From assembly GCF_017741935.1 (NCBI RefSeq), contig NZ_JAGHMH010000007.1, positions 124,001 through 188,000 on the forward strand: 64,000 nt of DNA, read 5' to 3'. Each line of letters starts with the position of its first letter. The stretch's first letter is position 1. Under the pieces are notes generated by a model. That model was not told the origin of the DNA. It searched no databases and worked only from the letters and a program-made list of their open reading frames with translations. Shown one piece after another: positions 23,382-32,088 of this stretch. A program made the translations under genes and the position numbers. This DNA comes from Rhizobium sp. 16-449-1b (GTDB lineage Bacteria; Pseudomonadota; Alphaproteobacteria; Rhizobiales; Rhizobiaceae).

Positions 23382-23608
23382 GTTTCCCGGTCGCCAACCA
23401 GGCGCGGAAGTCTTCATCGACATCGGATAAGGCGCGCAGCGGTTGCCGAACCTCAATCCGTAACGGATCGGCAACAGCCAGGACATCAGACCGATAGGGC
23501 ACTCCTTTTTTTGTTCCCACCTGCTGGAATTCCGGTCGTCACATGCTATCTAAGCTTAACGATTGAAACGGCGGGCCTTTAACTCGCCTGTTGAAAGGAT
23601 TAGGTCCC

Positions 23609-23944
23609 ATGAGCGGCATCAACGAATTCATCGACAACGAAATCAAGACCAACGACGTCGTCCTCTTCATGAAGGGCACGCCGCAGTTTCCCCAGTGTGG
23701 TTTCTCCGGCCAGGTCGTGCAGATTCTCGATTACATCGGCGTCGACTACAAGAGCGTCAACGTGCTCGCTGATTCGGAAATCCGCCAGGGCATCAAGGAT
23801 TACTCCAACTGGCCGACCATTCCCCAGCTTTACGTCAAGGGTGAATTCATCGGCGGCTGCGACATCGTCAAGGAAATGTTCCAGGCTGGCGAATTGCAGC
23901 AGCACTTCCAGGAAAACGGCGTAACCGTTCGCGGCGCCGCTTGA
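23609..23944 (+). CDS. grxD: Monothiol glutaredoxin (Grx4 type)
   Basis: The active site is C-G-F-S with Cys30, preceded by KGTPQFPQ, and the glutathione-binding WPTIPQLYVKGEFIGGCDI is present. Such proteins carry a [2Fe-2S] cluster and pass it on, working with BolA. The 111-aa length is normal. ATG 23609 lies ten bases behind AAAGGA; the longer frame was rejected because families start at MSGINEFI. Confidence 0.95.
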   Translation: MSGINEFIDNEIKTNDVVLFMKGTPQFPQCGFSGQVVQILDYIGVDYKSVNVLADSEIRQGIKDYSNWPTIPQLYVKGEFIGGCDIVKEMFQAGELQQHFQENGVTVRGAA

Positions 23945-23955
23945 CCTGACCGGTC

Positions 23956-24030
23956 ACCGGGCGTCCGCCCGGTTTCCATTTCCGTATTTTGAGTCCGAGG
24001 CGCTGTGCTGAACAGCGCCTTGGCCTGTTT
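23956..24030 (+). terminator. Two hairpins after grxD
   Basis: The first is ACCGGGC (23956-23962) with GCCCGGT (23967-23973), 4-base loop, and TTT. The second is AGGCGCTGT (23998-24006) with ACAGCGCCT (24012-24020), 5-base loop, with a T-run starting eight bases later. At least one should end the grxD transcript before the MFS gene. Confidence 0.6.
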
Positions 24031-24044
24031 TTGGGAATTACATT

Positions 24045-25292
24045 GTGACAGATTCATCACAAACCGCGCATGTGGGTCGTATCCCCATGGGCAAGGGTGA
24101 GTTCATCGCGCTGGCCGCCTTCCTGATGGCGATCAACTCGCTGGCGATCGATATCATGCTGCCGGCGCTGCAGCAGATCGGCGCCAGTCTGAACGTCGAA
24201 AGCGAAAACCACCGCCAGTTCGTGGTTTCCAGCTACCTCCTCGGCTTCGGCTTTGCCCAGCTCATCTACGGTCCGCTGTCCGATCGCTTCGGTCGCCGCC
24301 TCCCACTGCTGGCGGGCATCGGCATCTATATCTGCTCCTCGCTTGGCAGCGCGCTGATTCCCACCTTCGAAGGCCTGCTGATCCTGCGCTTCATCCAGGG
24401 GCTCGGCTCTGCGGCCACCCGCGTCATCACCATCTCCATCGTTCGCGACATCTATGGCGGAAGGCAGATGGCCGAGGTCATGTCGCTGATCATGATGGTC
24501 TTCATGATCGTTCCGGTCATCGCGCCCGGCAGCGGCCAGATCATCATGCTCTTTGGCAGCTGGCACCTGATTTTCCTGTTCATCGCCGTGATGGCCGCCC
24601 TCATCGCCTGCTGGGCCTACATCCGTCTGCCCGAGACGCTGCATCCGGAAAACGTTCGCCCCTTTACTGCGAAATCGGTGCTTGGTGGCTTCAAGGTCGT
24701 TCTCACCAACCGTGTGGCGCTCTGCTATACGATCGCCAGCACTTTCATCTTCGGCGCACTGTTCGGATTCATCAATTCCGCGCAGCAGATTTATGTCGGC
24801 ATCTACGGCCTCGGCGTCTATTTCCCCTTCGCCTTCGCCGGCGTCGCGGTCTTCATGTCGATGTCGTCGTTCCTGAACTCGCGTCTTGTCGGCAAGTTCG
24901 GCATGCGCCGGCTATCCCACGGCGCTCTCCTTGCCTTCATCACCATCAACACGGTCTGGCTGCTGGCCCTCATACTCGGCCCGCACCCGATGCCGTTCTT
25001 CCTCTTCATCGGTTTCTTCGGCCTGGCGATGTTCAATTTCGGCTGGATCGGCTCGAACTTCAACTCGCTGGCCATGGAGCCGCTCGGCCACGTCGCCGGC
25101 ACCGCGTCTTCGGTCCTCGGTTTCATGAGCACCGTCGGTGGTGCGCTGATCGGCGCCGGCATCGGCCAGGCCTTCAACGGCACCGCACTTCCCATGGTCG
25201 CCGGTTATTTCACGGTCTCGATCATCGGTCTCGTTTTCGTACTGATCGCCGAGAAGGGAAAGCTCTTCCAGCCGCATAATCCGGCTGTCTGA
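24045..25292 (+). CDS. MFS exporter, Bcr/CflA-like, first of a tandem pair, 415 aa
   Basis: The protein has twelve hydrophobic segments. Family motifs include AIDIMLPALQQIG in the first span, YGPLSDRFGRR (motif A) in loop 2-3 and LRFIQGLGSAATRV in span 4. This is the layout of Bcr/CflA drug-proton antiporters of the inner membrane. The start is GTG at 24045. The next gene is a clear paralogue. Substrate unknown; export of antibiotics or metabolites is inferred from family. Confidence 0.85.
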   Translation: MTDSSQTAHVGRIPMGKGEFIALAAFLMAINSLAIDIMLPALQQIGASLNVESENHRQFVVSSYLLGFGFAQLIYGPLSDRFGRRLPLLAGIGIYICSSLGSALIPTFEGLLILRFIQGLGSAATRVITISIVRDIYGGRQMAEVMSLIMMVFMIVPVIAPGSGQIIMLFGSWHLIFLFIAVMAALIACWAYIRLPETLHPENVRPFTAKSVLGGFKVVLTNRVALCYTIASTFIFGALFGFINSAQQIYVGIYGLGVYFPFAFAGVAVFMSMSSFLNSRLVGKFGMRRLSHGALLAFITINTVWLLALILGPHPMPFFLFIGFFGLAMFNFGWIGSNFNSLAMEPLGHVAGTASSVLGFMSTVGGALIGAGIGQAFNGTALPMVAGYFTVSIIGLVFVLIAEKGKLFQPHNPAV

Positions 25293-25338
25293 GCACGCAT
25301 GCGACGGTTGAGACACATCTATATTTCAGGACAATCAT

Positions 25339-26619
25339 ATGACGCCGCCCCATAAGCCGCATACCGAAAACCAGGGGTCCAGCCGCATCGGCATGGGCTT
25401 CCTCGAATTCGTCATCACCATCGCCATCATGACGGCAAGCGTCGCCATGGCGATCGACAGCATGCTGCCCGCCCTGCCCGCCATGGGCCACGCGCTCAAC
25501 GTTGCCAACGCCAACGACGCGCAGCTCGTCATCGGCGTCTTCTTCCTCGGCTTCGGCGTATCGCAGATCATCTTCGGCAGCCTGTCGGACACGTTCGGCC
25601 GTCGTAACATCTTGCTTGGCGGCCTCGCCGTCTATGTGCTCGCGATGTTCGGCGCCGCCGCCACCGGCAGCTTCGAAATGCTGCTCGTCATGCGCTTCAT
25701 CCAGGGCCTCGGCGGCGCCGCCGTCCGCATCACCACCATGGCTGTCGTCCGCGACTGTTTCGGTGGCCGCGAAATGGCGCGCGTCATGTCCTATGTCATG
25801 ATCGTCTTCATGATCGTGCCGATCGTTGCCCCCTCGGTCGGGCAGCTGATCATCACCTATGCCAACTGGCATTGGATCTTCATCCTGCTCGGCATCGTCG
25901 GCGCCATCCTGTTCCTCTGGGCATCCCTGCGTTTGAAGGAATCACTGCCGCGCGAAGAGCGTATCCCGCTCTCCTTCGGCAATGTGGTCGATGGCTTCAA
26001 GACGGTTCTGACCAACAAGATCACCTGCGGCTACATGATCGGCCTCACCATGTTCACCGCCGTCATCAGCGCCTATGTCATCTCCGTCCAGCAGGTCTTC
26101 GGCGAGGTCTACGGCCTCGGCGACTGGCTCCCCATCGCCTTTGCCGCCACTGCCGGAGGCATCGCGGTCGCCAACTTCGCCAACGGTTTCTTCGTGCGCA
26201 AGTTCGGCATGCGCCGCATCTCGCATGTGGCGATGATCCTCTTCACCATCATCTCGGCGATCGGCTTCTTCAAGGCGCTCGGCGGCACGCCAAGCTTCAC
26301 GCTGGCCTATACGCTGTTCACGATCCTGCTGATGATGTTCGCGGTGATCGCCACCAACTTCACGGCGATCAGCCTGGAACCGATGGGCAACCTCGCCGGC
26401 ACCGCCACCTCGATCACCGGCTTCGTCTCGACCACCTTCGGCGCCATCTTAGGCGGCGGCGTCGGCCAGCTGTTCAACGGCACGGTGCAGCCGCTCTTCG
26501 GCGGCTTCGCACTGTTCGGCCTGATCAGCATCGCAGCCACGCTCTGGGCCGAAGGCGGCAAGCTCTTCACCCACCCGGGCGACGATCCGCAGCTCGATCC
26601 GGGCGCTGGACATTTCTAA
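25339..26619 (+). CDS. MFS exporter, Bcr/CflA-like, second of a tandem pair, 426 aa
   Basis: It has the same architecture as the preceding gene: AIDSMLPALPAMG in span 1, FGSLSDTFGRR in loop 2-3, MRFIQGLGGAAVRI in span 4 and FMIVPIVAPSVGQ in span 5 align block for block. A duplication followed by divergence is the simple reading. Only 46 bases separate the two genes, so they are probably cotranscribed; the twin products might form a heteromeric pump or differ in substrate. A strong terminator follows. Confidence 0.85.
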   Translation: MTPPHKPHTENQGSSRIGMGFLEFVITIAIMTASVAMAIDSMLPALPAMGHALNVANANDAQLVIGVFFLGFGVSQIIFGSLSDTFGRRNILLGGLAVYVLAMFGAAATGSFEMLLVMRFIQGLGGAAVRITTMAVVRDCFGGREMARVMSYVMIVFMIVPIVAPSVGQLIITYANWHWIFILLGIVGAILFLWASLRLKESLPREERIPLSFGNVVDGFKTVLTNKITCGYMIGLTMFTAVISAYVISVQQVFGEVYGLGDWLPIAFAATAGGIAVANFANGFFVRKFGMRRISHVAMILFTIISAIGFFKALGGTPSFTLAYTLFTILLMMFAVIATNFTAISLEPMGNLAGTATSITGFVSTTFGAILGGGVGQLFNGTVQPLFGGFALFGLISIAATLWAEGGKLFTHPGDDPQLDPGAGHF

Positions 26620-26625
26620 AACACG

Positions 26626-26653
26626 AAGCCCGCCGATTTGGCGGGCTTCTTTT
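26626..26653. terminator. Terminator between convergent genes
   Basis: AAGCCCGCC (26626-26634) and GGCGGGCTT (26640-26648) form a 9-bp stem with a 5-base loop, then TCTTTT. It serves the MFS gene; the opposite gene ends nine bases later, but the stem lacks a comparable T-run on that side. Confidence 0.8.
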
Positions 26654-26656
26654 ATT

Positions 26657-27481
26657 CTAAACCGTAAATACCTCACGCCGCAGCAGCTCCCAGCTCTCCT
26701 TGTCCGGCGCGATCAGCAGGCCGCCGTCGACATGCTCGGGCAGATAGGCCGAACCGTCGAAGCGCGCCGCGTAGCCGCCGGCTTCGACGCAGGCGAGTGT
26801 GCCGCCGAGGTGGTCCCAGGGCATCAGCTTGTTGTACATGAGGTAATGCACATGGCCGCCGGCAAACGCGCGATGTTCATGCGCGGCGCAGCGGTAGTTG
26901 CAAATGAAGCGGACCTTGGCGAGGTTGGCGAGCACTTCGGCGCGTTTGGCTGGCGCCAGAAAGCCCGTCGAGGCCATGCCGACCATCTGCTCGAGCGCCA
27001 CGGGCGCGGTTGTGCGAAGGCGCTGCGTATCGCCATCGGGACGCTTCAGCCATGTACCGGCGCCCTTTTCCGCGATCACCCAGTCGTCGCCCATCGGATC
27101 GTAGATGATGCCGGCAATGCATTCGCCATTCGCGACCACCGAGGCCATGACGCCGAAGGCGGGAATGCCGGACGCGAAATTGAAAGTGCCGTCGACGGGA
27201 TCGACGATGATCGATAGCGACGCATCCTTCAGCTTGCCAAGCAGCGCCGGATCGGCCGCGACGGATTCCTCACCGATGAACAGCGCCTCCGGCCACAGCG
27301 TCGCGACCTCGGCCTTGATCATGCGCTCGGCTTCCAGATCGGCTTCCGTCACCAGATCGGTCGCCTCGGTCTTGGCGCGCACATCGTCGCTGCCGAGCCG
27401 GCGGAAGCGCGGCAATATTTCCGCCTTCGCCGCCCGCCGCAAGAGATCGGCAAACGTGGTGACATCTATCTTGGAAACCAT
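26657..27481 (-). CDS. Inositol-monophosphatase-family phosphatase, 274 aa
   Basis: The metal-binding motifs of the family are present: GEES in FIGEESVAAD, DPVDGTFNF, and WDHLGG in place of the usual WDxxAG near the C-terminus. Family members remove phosphate from inositol phosphate, 3'-phosphoadenosine phosphate, fructose bisphosphate or histidinol phosphate using Mg. The substrate cannot be decided by eye. The ATG at 27481 has no strong ribosome site. Confidence 0.8.
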   Translation of the reverse strand: MVSKIDVTTFADLLRRAAKAEILPRFRRLGSDDVRAKTEATDLVTEADLEAERMIKAEVATLWPEALFIGEESVAADPALLGKLKDASLSIIVDPVDGTFNFASGIPAFGVMASVVANGECIAGIIYDPMGDDWVIAEKGAGTWLKRPDGDTQRLRTTAPVALEQMVGMASTGFLAPAKRAEVLANLAKVRFICNYRCAAHEHRAFAGGHVHYLMYNKLMPWDHLGGTLACVEAGGYAARFDGSAYLPEHVDGGLLIAPDKESWELLRREVFTV

Positions 27482-27579
27482 GGTTCATCCTTCCTGGCGC
27501 TGTGACATGTCGAAAGACTATGCCGCAATTTTGCGACAACGACATGTGTCAAAACAAGAACTTAAGCGCGCACGGAAGT

Positions 27580-28473
27580 TCAATTTTCCGGCGCGGCATC
27601 GCCCGCCATCAGGCCGGCGAAGTCGAAAAGCTTGGGGTCGAGCAGATGCGACGGGTTCACATGCGAGAGCGCACGCAGCATCGTGTCCTTGCGGCCAGGC
27701 ATGCGGCGCTCGATATCGGCGAGCATGTCCTTCATGGCGTTGCGCTGCAGCCCGTCCTGCGAACCGCAGAGATCGCAGGGGATGATCGGAAACTGCATGG
27801 CGACGGCGAATTTCGCCATGTCGTCCTCGGCGCAATAGGCTAGCGGACGGAGCACCATCAGGTCGCCCTCGTCGTTCAGGAGTTTTGCCGGCATCGAGGC
27901 CAGGCGGCCGCCGTGGAAGAAGTTCATGAAGAATGTTTCGAGAATATCCTCGCGGTGATGGCCGAGCACCAGCGCGTCGCAGCCCTCCTCGCGTGCGATG
28001 CGATAGAGGTTGCCGCGGCGAAGGCGCGAACAGAGCGAGCAATAGGTGCCGCCAGCCGGAACCTTTTCCTTCACGATCGAATAGGTATCTCGATACTCGA
28101 TGCGGTGCTTGACGTCGATCTTGGTCAGATACTCCGGCAGGATATGCTTCGGAAAGTTCGGCTGGCCCTGGTCGAGATTGCAGGCGACGAGCTCGACCGG
28201 CAGCAGGCCGCGCCATTGCAGGTCGAGGAGCAGCGCCAGCAGGCCGTAAGAGTCCTTGCCGCCGGAAAGCCCGATCAGCCAGCGCTTCTGGCCCTTTAGC
28301 ATGCCGAAATCGTCAAACGCCTGACGCACCTGGCGCAGCAGCCGCTTGCGCAGCTTGTTGAACGAGACGGAGCTTGGCGCATCGGCAAACAGCGCATGCG
28401 CGATCGCGCCCTCGGTCTCAGGCGTTTCCAGCTCGTCCCCGATGCTTGGCGCGATATTGGCTGCGATATTCAT
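27580..28473 (-). CDS. ttcA: tRNA 2-thiocytidine(32) synthetase
   Basis: TtcA thiolates cytidine 32 of some tRNAs using an iron-sulfur cluster. Seen are the PP-loop SGGKDS at residues 70-75, the Cys145-x2-Cys148 pair (CSLC) and a later Cys in [11 protein letters not shown], all expected in the family. The 297-aa length is normal. It is followed downstream by the phosphatase gene on the same strand with about 100 bases between. Confidence 0.93.
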   Translation of the reverse strand: MNIAANIAPSIGDELETPETEGAIAHALFADAPSSVSFNKLRKRLLRQVRQAFDDFGMLKGQKRWLIGLSGGKDSYGLLALLLDLQWRGLLPVELVACNLDQGQPNFPKHILPEYLTKIDVKHRIEYRDTYSIVKEKVPAGGTYCSLCSRLRRGNLYRIAREEGCDALVLGHHREDILETFFMNFFHGGRLASMPAKLLNDEGDLMVLRPLAYCAEDDMAKFAVAMQFPIIPCDLCGSQDGLQRNAMKDMLADIERRMPGRKDTMLRALSHVNPSHLLDPKLFDFAGLMAGDAAPEN

Positions 28474-28543
28474 TGTCTCATCCGTTCAGGCCCCAGGTCG
28501 AAACCAAATCCCGTCTAGCAGAAAGCCGCGCCACAACCCAGCA

Positions 28544-29473
28544 TCAATCGCCGAAAACCGACCATCCGGTGCGCGCCGCAAGCATTTCCAGCGCAACAGC
28601 GCCAAGCTGCGAATTGCCGACCTTGTTCAACCCCGGCGACCAGACCGCGATCGAGGCGATACCGGGCGCCACTGCGAAGATGCCGCCGCCGACGCCGCTC
28701 TTGCCTGGAAGGCCGACGTGATAGGCGAAATCGCCGGATCCGTCATAATGGCCGCAAGTGAGCATCAGCGCATTGATGCGCCGCGCGCGCTTGGGCGAGA
28801 CCACCGAGTGGCCGGTCATCGGGTTCGCACCACGGGCGGCGAGGAAGAGACCGGCGCGCGCCAGCTGCTCGCAGGTCATCGACAGCGCGCATTGGTGGAA
28901 ATAGACGCCGAGCACATGCTCGACCGGATGATCGATATTCTTGTAGGCGCGCATGAAATTGGCCAGCGCGAAATTGCGGTAGCCCGTCTGCGTCTCGGAC
29001 TTGGCGACCTTGTCGTCGATCGTCACCGTCTCGTCATCGGCCAGGTAGCGGACGAAACGCAGGACTTCGCCGATCGCCTCGCGCGGCTCGTGTCCGGCAA
29101 GCACCACGTCGGCAACGGCAATCGCGCCGGCATTGATGAAGGGATTGCGAGGGATGCCGGCTTCCTGCTCGAGCTGAACGATCGAGTTGAAGGAGTTGCC
29201 CGACGGCTCGCGCCCGACCCGCTTCCACAGCCCCTCGCCGACCTTGCCGAGCGCCAGCGTCAGCATGAAGACCTTGGAGATACTCTGGATCGAAAACGGC
29301 ACGGCCGCATCGCCGACGCTATAGACCTTGCCATCGACAGTGACGACCGAGAGCCCGAACTGGGCGGGATCGATCTTGGCAAGCTCAGGAATATAGTCCG
29401 CGACCTTGCCCTCGCCGATGCGCGGCTGGAGTTCGGTATAGATACTGTCGAGGACTGCCTGCAAATCCGTCAT
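28544..29473 (-). CDS. glsA: Glutaminase A
   Basis: The enzyme hydrolyses glutamine to glutamate and ammonia. It has the serine-dependent beta-lactamase-like fold, with Ser64-x2-Lys67 in SIQSISKVF, plus [11 protein letters not shown] and [10 protein letters not shown]. The length from ATG 29473 is 309 aa, the usual value, with GAGGGG upstream. The longer in-frame start at 29488 adds five residues not seen in the family. It is oriented the same way as rpsD upstream, with a terminator between. Confidence 0.93.
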   Translation of the reverse strand: MTDLQAVLDSIYTELQPRIGEGKVADYIPELAKIDPAQFGLSVVTVDGKVYSVGDAAVPFSIQSISKVFMLTLALGKVGEGLWKRVGREPSGNSFNSIVQLEQEAGIPRNPFINAGAIAVADVVLAGHEPREAIGEVLRFVRYLADDETVTIDDKVAKSETQTGYRNFALANFMRAYKNIDHPVEHVLGVYFHQCALSMTCEQLARAGLFLAARGANPMTGHSVVSPKRARRINALMLTCGHYDGSGDFAYHVGLPGKSGVGGGIFAVAPGIASIAVWSPGLNKVGNSQLGAVALEMLAARTGWSVFGD

Positions 29474-29494
29474 CACGACCCCTCTCAAGATAAC

Positions 29495-29522
29495 AAAAAA
29501 GCCGCCCCGAGAGGCGGCTTTT
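29495..29522 (-). terminator. Terminator of rpsD
   Basis: AAGCCGCC (29499-29506) and GGCGGCTT (29513-29520) form an 8-bp stem with a 6-base loop. On the minus strand it is followed by six T. Confidence 0.85.
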
Positions 29523-29548
29523 CCGTATGCGAAAACGCCTCGCGCTAA

Positions 29549-30166
29549 TTAACGCGAATAGAATTCGACCACCAGGTGCGGTTCCATGACAACAGCGTAC
29601 GGTACGTCGCTGAGAGCCGGTACACGAGCGAAGGTAGCAACCATCTTGTTGTGGTCGACTTCGATGTACTCAGGAACGTCGCGTTCAGCCAGGCTGATAG
29701 CTTCGAGAACCGAAACCAGCTGCTTGGACTTCTGACGAACTTCGATGACGTCGCCGGCCTTGCAACGGTAGGAACCGATGTTGACGCGAACGCCGTTCAC
29801 GGTCACGTGGCCGTGGTTGACGAACTGACGGGCAGCGAAGACGGTCGGAACGAACTTGGCGCGATAAACGATCGCATCCAGGCGGGATTCCAACAGACCG
29901 ATGAGGTTTTCAGAAGTGTCGCCCTTGCGGCGAGCTGCTTCGGCGAAGATCGCGCGGAACTGCTTCTCGCGCAGGTCACCGTAGTAACCCTTGAGCTTCT
30001 GCTTGGCGCGCAGCTGCACACCGAAGTCCGAAAGCTTGCCCTTGCGGCGCTGGCCGTGCTGGCCCGGGCCGTATTCGCGGCGGTTCACCGGGGACTTAGG
30101 ACGGCCCCAGATGTTTTCGCCCATACGGCGGTCAATTTTGTACTTGGACGATTCGCGCTTGCTCAT
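29549..30166 (-). CDS. rpsD: Small ribosomal subunit protein S4 (uS4)
   Basis: S4 binds 16S rRNA early in 30S assembly. The 205-aa protein shows [20 protein letters not shown], the [15 protein letters not shown] stretch and the S4 RNA-binding domain ([14 protein letters not shown], then [13 protein letters not shown]). ATG 30166 has GGAAA upstream. It stands alone rather than in a ribosomal operon, as is common in alphaproteobacteria. Confidence 0.97.
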   Translation of the reverse strand: MSKRESSKYKIDRRMGENIWGRPKSPVNRREYGPGQHGQRRKGKLSDFGVQLRAKQKLKGYYGDLREKQFRAIFAEAARRKGDTSENLIGLLESRLDAIVYRAKFVPTVFAARQFVNHGHVTVNGVRVNIGSYRCKAGDVIEVRQKSKQLVSVLEAISLAERDVPEYIEVDHNKMVATFARVPALSDVPYAVVMEPHLVVEFYSR

Positions 30167-30407
30167 CGTATTTCCTTTCAGAATGTTACGGCGGTCTGTT
30201 ACCAAACCGCTCGAAGGAAACACGCCCTCCTTTGGCCTCTTTGAGGGAGGCCCGACAGGATTTTCCGGTTACGCGAACTAGAAACTCCACGGGACATGTC
30301 AAATGAAACACGGGACATTGCTGCCCCGTGCTGGCGCGGTCTTTAGGGTGAAGTCACTGGAATGTCAATCACAATCCATGGCAGCACCGGCAAAACCGTA
30401 TGATCTC

Positions 30408-30452
30408 AAGCAAGCCGGTACGGCTTGCTTCCAAGAAAGCCCGACGGGCTTA
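30408..30452 (-). terminator. Hairpins at the end of the alkaline phosphatase gene
   Basis: Reading leftward, AAGCCC/GGGCTT (arms 30437-30442 and 30446-30451) overlaps the stop codon. It is followed by the perfect 10-bp stem AAGCAAGCCG/CGGCTTGCTT (30408-30417, 30421-30430). T-runs are short, so efficiency is uncertain. Confidence 0.5.
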
Positions 30453-31904
30453 CTTCATGGCGGCCTTCTGGGCTTTCAGGCCGAGTGCGTCGCTGATCGT
30501 GTAGAACAGGTCGGTCTGGTCGGTCAAACCGCTGACGTTGGCCGCGCGCGGACCGTAGGCTGCGATACGCAGCTGCGAGCCGGTGTGGCCCTGATCGTCG
30601 ACTTCATCAGAGTTGCCGTAGCTGACAGCCATCACGGCGCCGTCCTTGGTCATCAGCGCTTCCGTCAGGCCCGGAGCCTTGGCGCTGGCGTCGATGATCT
30701 GGCTGGCATGCGCGTGGTCGGCGGTGACGATGACGAGCGTATCGCCCTTCTGCTCCGCGAACTTCAGCGCTTCCTGAACGGCTTCGTCGAGGTCGACGGT
30801 TTCGCCAATCTGGCCGCAAGGGTTGGCGGCGTGATCCTGCTTGTCGATCGAGGCGCCCTCAACCTGCAGGAAGAAGCCCTTCTCGTTGGTGCTGAGGAGC
30901 TCGATCGCCTTCGAGGTCATCTGCGCCAGCGTCGGCGTGGCCGATGTGCGCTTCTCGTTCGGCTTGCAGACGACGGGCTCCTTCTCGACATTGCCGTAGT
31001 GGCTCGCCTGCGGGCCCTGCCAGCGGATCGGCATGTTGCCCTCGGCGAAGAGGCCGAGAACAGGTGCGCTGTCATTGGCCTGCTTGACGGCGGCAAGTTC
31101 ATCGGCGTTGGTGACGATCTTGTAGCCGCGCTCTTCGGCCTGCTGGCGCAGCGTCTTGCCCTTCCACTCACCGGCCTTTGCCATCTCGCCGAAGCTCTTG
31201 GCGCCGCCGCCGAGCGTGACGTCGGCGCGGGCATTGATCAGCTGCTCGGTGATCGAGCCCTTGCCGCCGTTTTCGAGCGCATTGCTGGCGCACTTCTCGG
31301 TCGTCGCTTCCGGACCATAGCACTTGCGCTGCGTGACATGAGCGATCTGCACGGCAGGCGTTGCGTCCTGCAGCTCGGCAGTCGAGACGTTGCCTGTCGC
31401 AAGACCAGCGGCCTTCGCCTTCTCCAGCAGCGTCTCGTGCGCCTCTTCGCGGATATCGACGCCGATAGCGCCGTTGTAGCTCTTCACGCCGGTTGCCCAG
31501 GCGGTGCCCGATGCGGCCGAGTCCGTCACATAGGTCGGCTTGCCGGTCTTCTTGTCGAGCGAATAGTGCGTGTACTGGCCGGTGACGGGCAGAGCGTCGA
31601 TGCCCTTGAAATACTGGCCGGCGCCGACGGCGTAGTTGCGGGCGATGGTGATTTCGGAATCACCCATGCCGTCGCCGATCAGGAGGATCACATTCTTCGG
31701 GCGGCCGTCGACGATCGCGGCACGGTAGGCTTCGGTGATGTCGCCGGAGATGCGGCGCGCGCCGCCTGGCGTGCTCAGGTCTTCGCTGGCGCCACGCTCC
31801 ATGAGCTTGGTCGCAGCGGCATCGGCGGCATGAACAGGCTGAATGGCAACGGTGGCAAGCAGCGCTGCTGCGAATGCGGTGATCGCACGGGTGGAATTCG
31901 ACAT
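30450..31904 (-). CDS. phoA: Alkaline phosphatase, periplasmic
   Basis: The enzyme releases phosphate from monoesters. A signal peptide (about 26 residues, ending PVHA) targets it to the periplasm. The nucleophilic Ser is in [14 protein letters not shown]. Metal ligands appear in [34 protein letters not shown] and the C-terminal [12 protein letters not shown] 31904 is nine bases behind AAAGGAG; the ATG at 31913 touches the ribosome site and is unlikely. Control by phosphate through PhoB is expected for the family, and a weak PHO-box-like sequence lies upstream. Confidence 0.92.
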   Translation of the reverse strand: MSNSTRAITAFAAALLATVAIQPVHAADAAATKLMERGASEDLSTPGGARRISGDITEAYRAAIVDGRPKNVILLIGDGMGDSEITIARNYAVGAGQYFKGIDALPVTGQYTHYSLDKKTGKPTYVTDSAASGTAWATGVKSYNGAIGVDIREEAHETLLEKAKAAGLATGNVSTAELQDATPAVQIAHVTQRKCYGPEATTEKCASNALENGGKGSITEQLINARADVTLGGGAKSFGEMAKAGEWKGKTLRQQAEERGYKIVTNADELAAVKQANDSAPVLGLFAEGNMPIRWQGPQASHYGNVEKEPVVCKPNEKRTSATPTLAQMTSKAIELLSTNEKGFFLQVEGASIDKQDHAANPCGQIGETVDLDEAVQEALKFAEQKGDTLVIVTADHAHASQIIDASAKAPGLTEALMTKDGAVMAVSYGNSDEVDDQGHTGSQLRIAAYGPRAANVSGLTDQTDLFYTISDALGLKAQKAAMK

Positions 31905-31975
31905 GGCCAACATCTCCTTTGGGCAAAAGGTCTAAATACGCCCGCGTGGGGCATGCGGGGTTATCCACCCCTGAG

Positions 31976-32030
31976 ATGAACAGCATGTGACAGGATCAAC
32001 CCTATCGTGTACCGAAATACCGATACACGA
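31976..32030 (-). promoter_or_regulatory. Possible PHO-box-like sequence and an inverted repeat upstream of phoA
   Basis: On the minus strand CTGTCACATGCTGTTCAT (31993-31976) has two CTGT-type repeats, but spaced 10 rather than the usual 11 bases. TCGTGTA (32005-32011) and TACACGA (32024-32030) make a perfect 7-bp inverted repeat with a 12-base spacer just upstream. Either could bind a regulator. Confidence 0.3.
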
Positions 32031-32031
32031 C

Positions 32032-32049
32032 AAAAAAACCGCAAGGCGG
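32032..32049 (-). terminator. Terminator of the HerA-like gene
   Basis: On the minus strand CCGC-CTT-GCGG (32049-32039) is followed by seven T (32038-32032). The stem is short but the T-run is strong. Confidence 0.6.
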
Positions 32050-32088
32050 CTTTCCATCTCAAAACATGAATATGGAAGGTGACCGCTT

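Noticed and set aside
27503..27551. Near-inverted repeat TGACATGTCG ... CGACATGTGTCA between ttcA and the phosphatase gene
   Set aside because: The arms differ by a two-base insertion and no regulator is nearby; chance cannot be excluded.
30303..31979. Long plus-strand frame of 558 codons
   Set aside because: It is the antisense of phoA, caused by high G+C codon use; it has no recognisable protein features.
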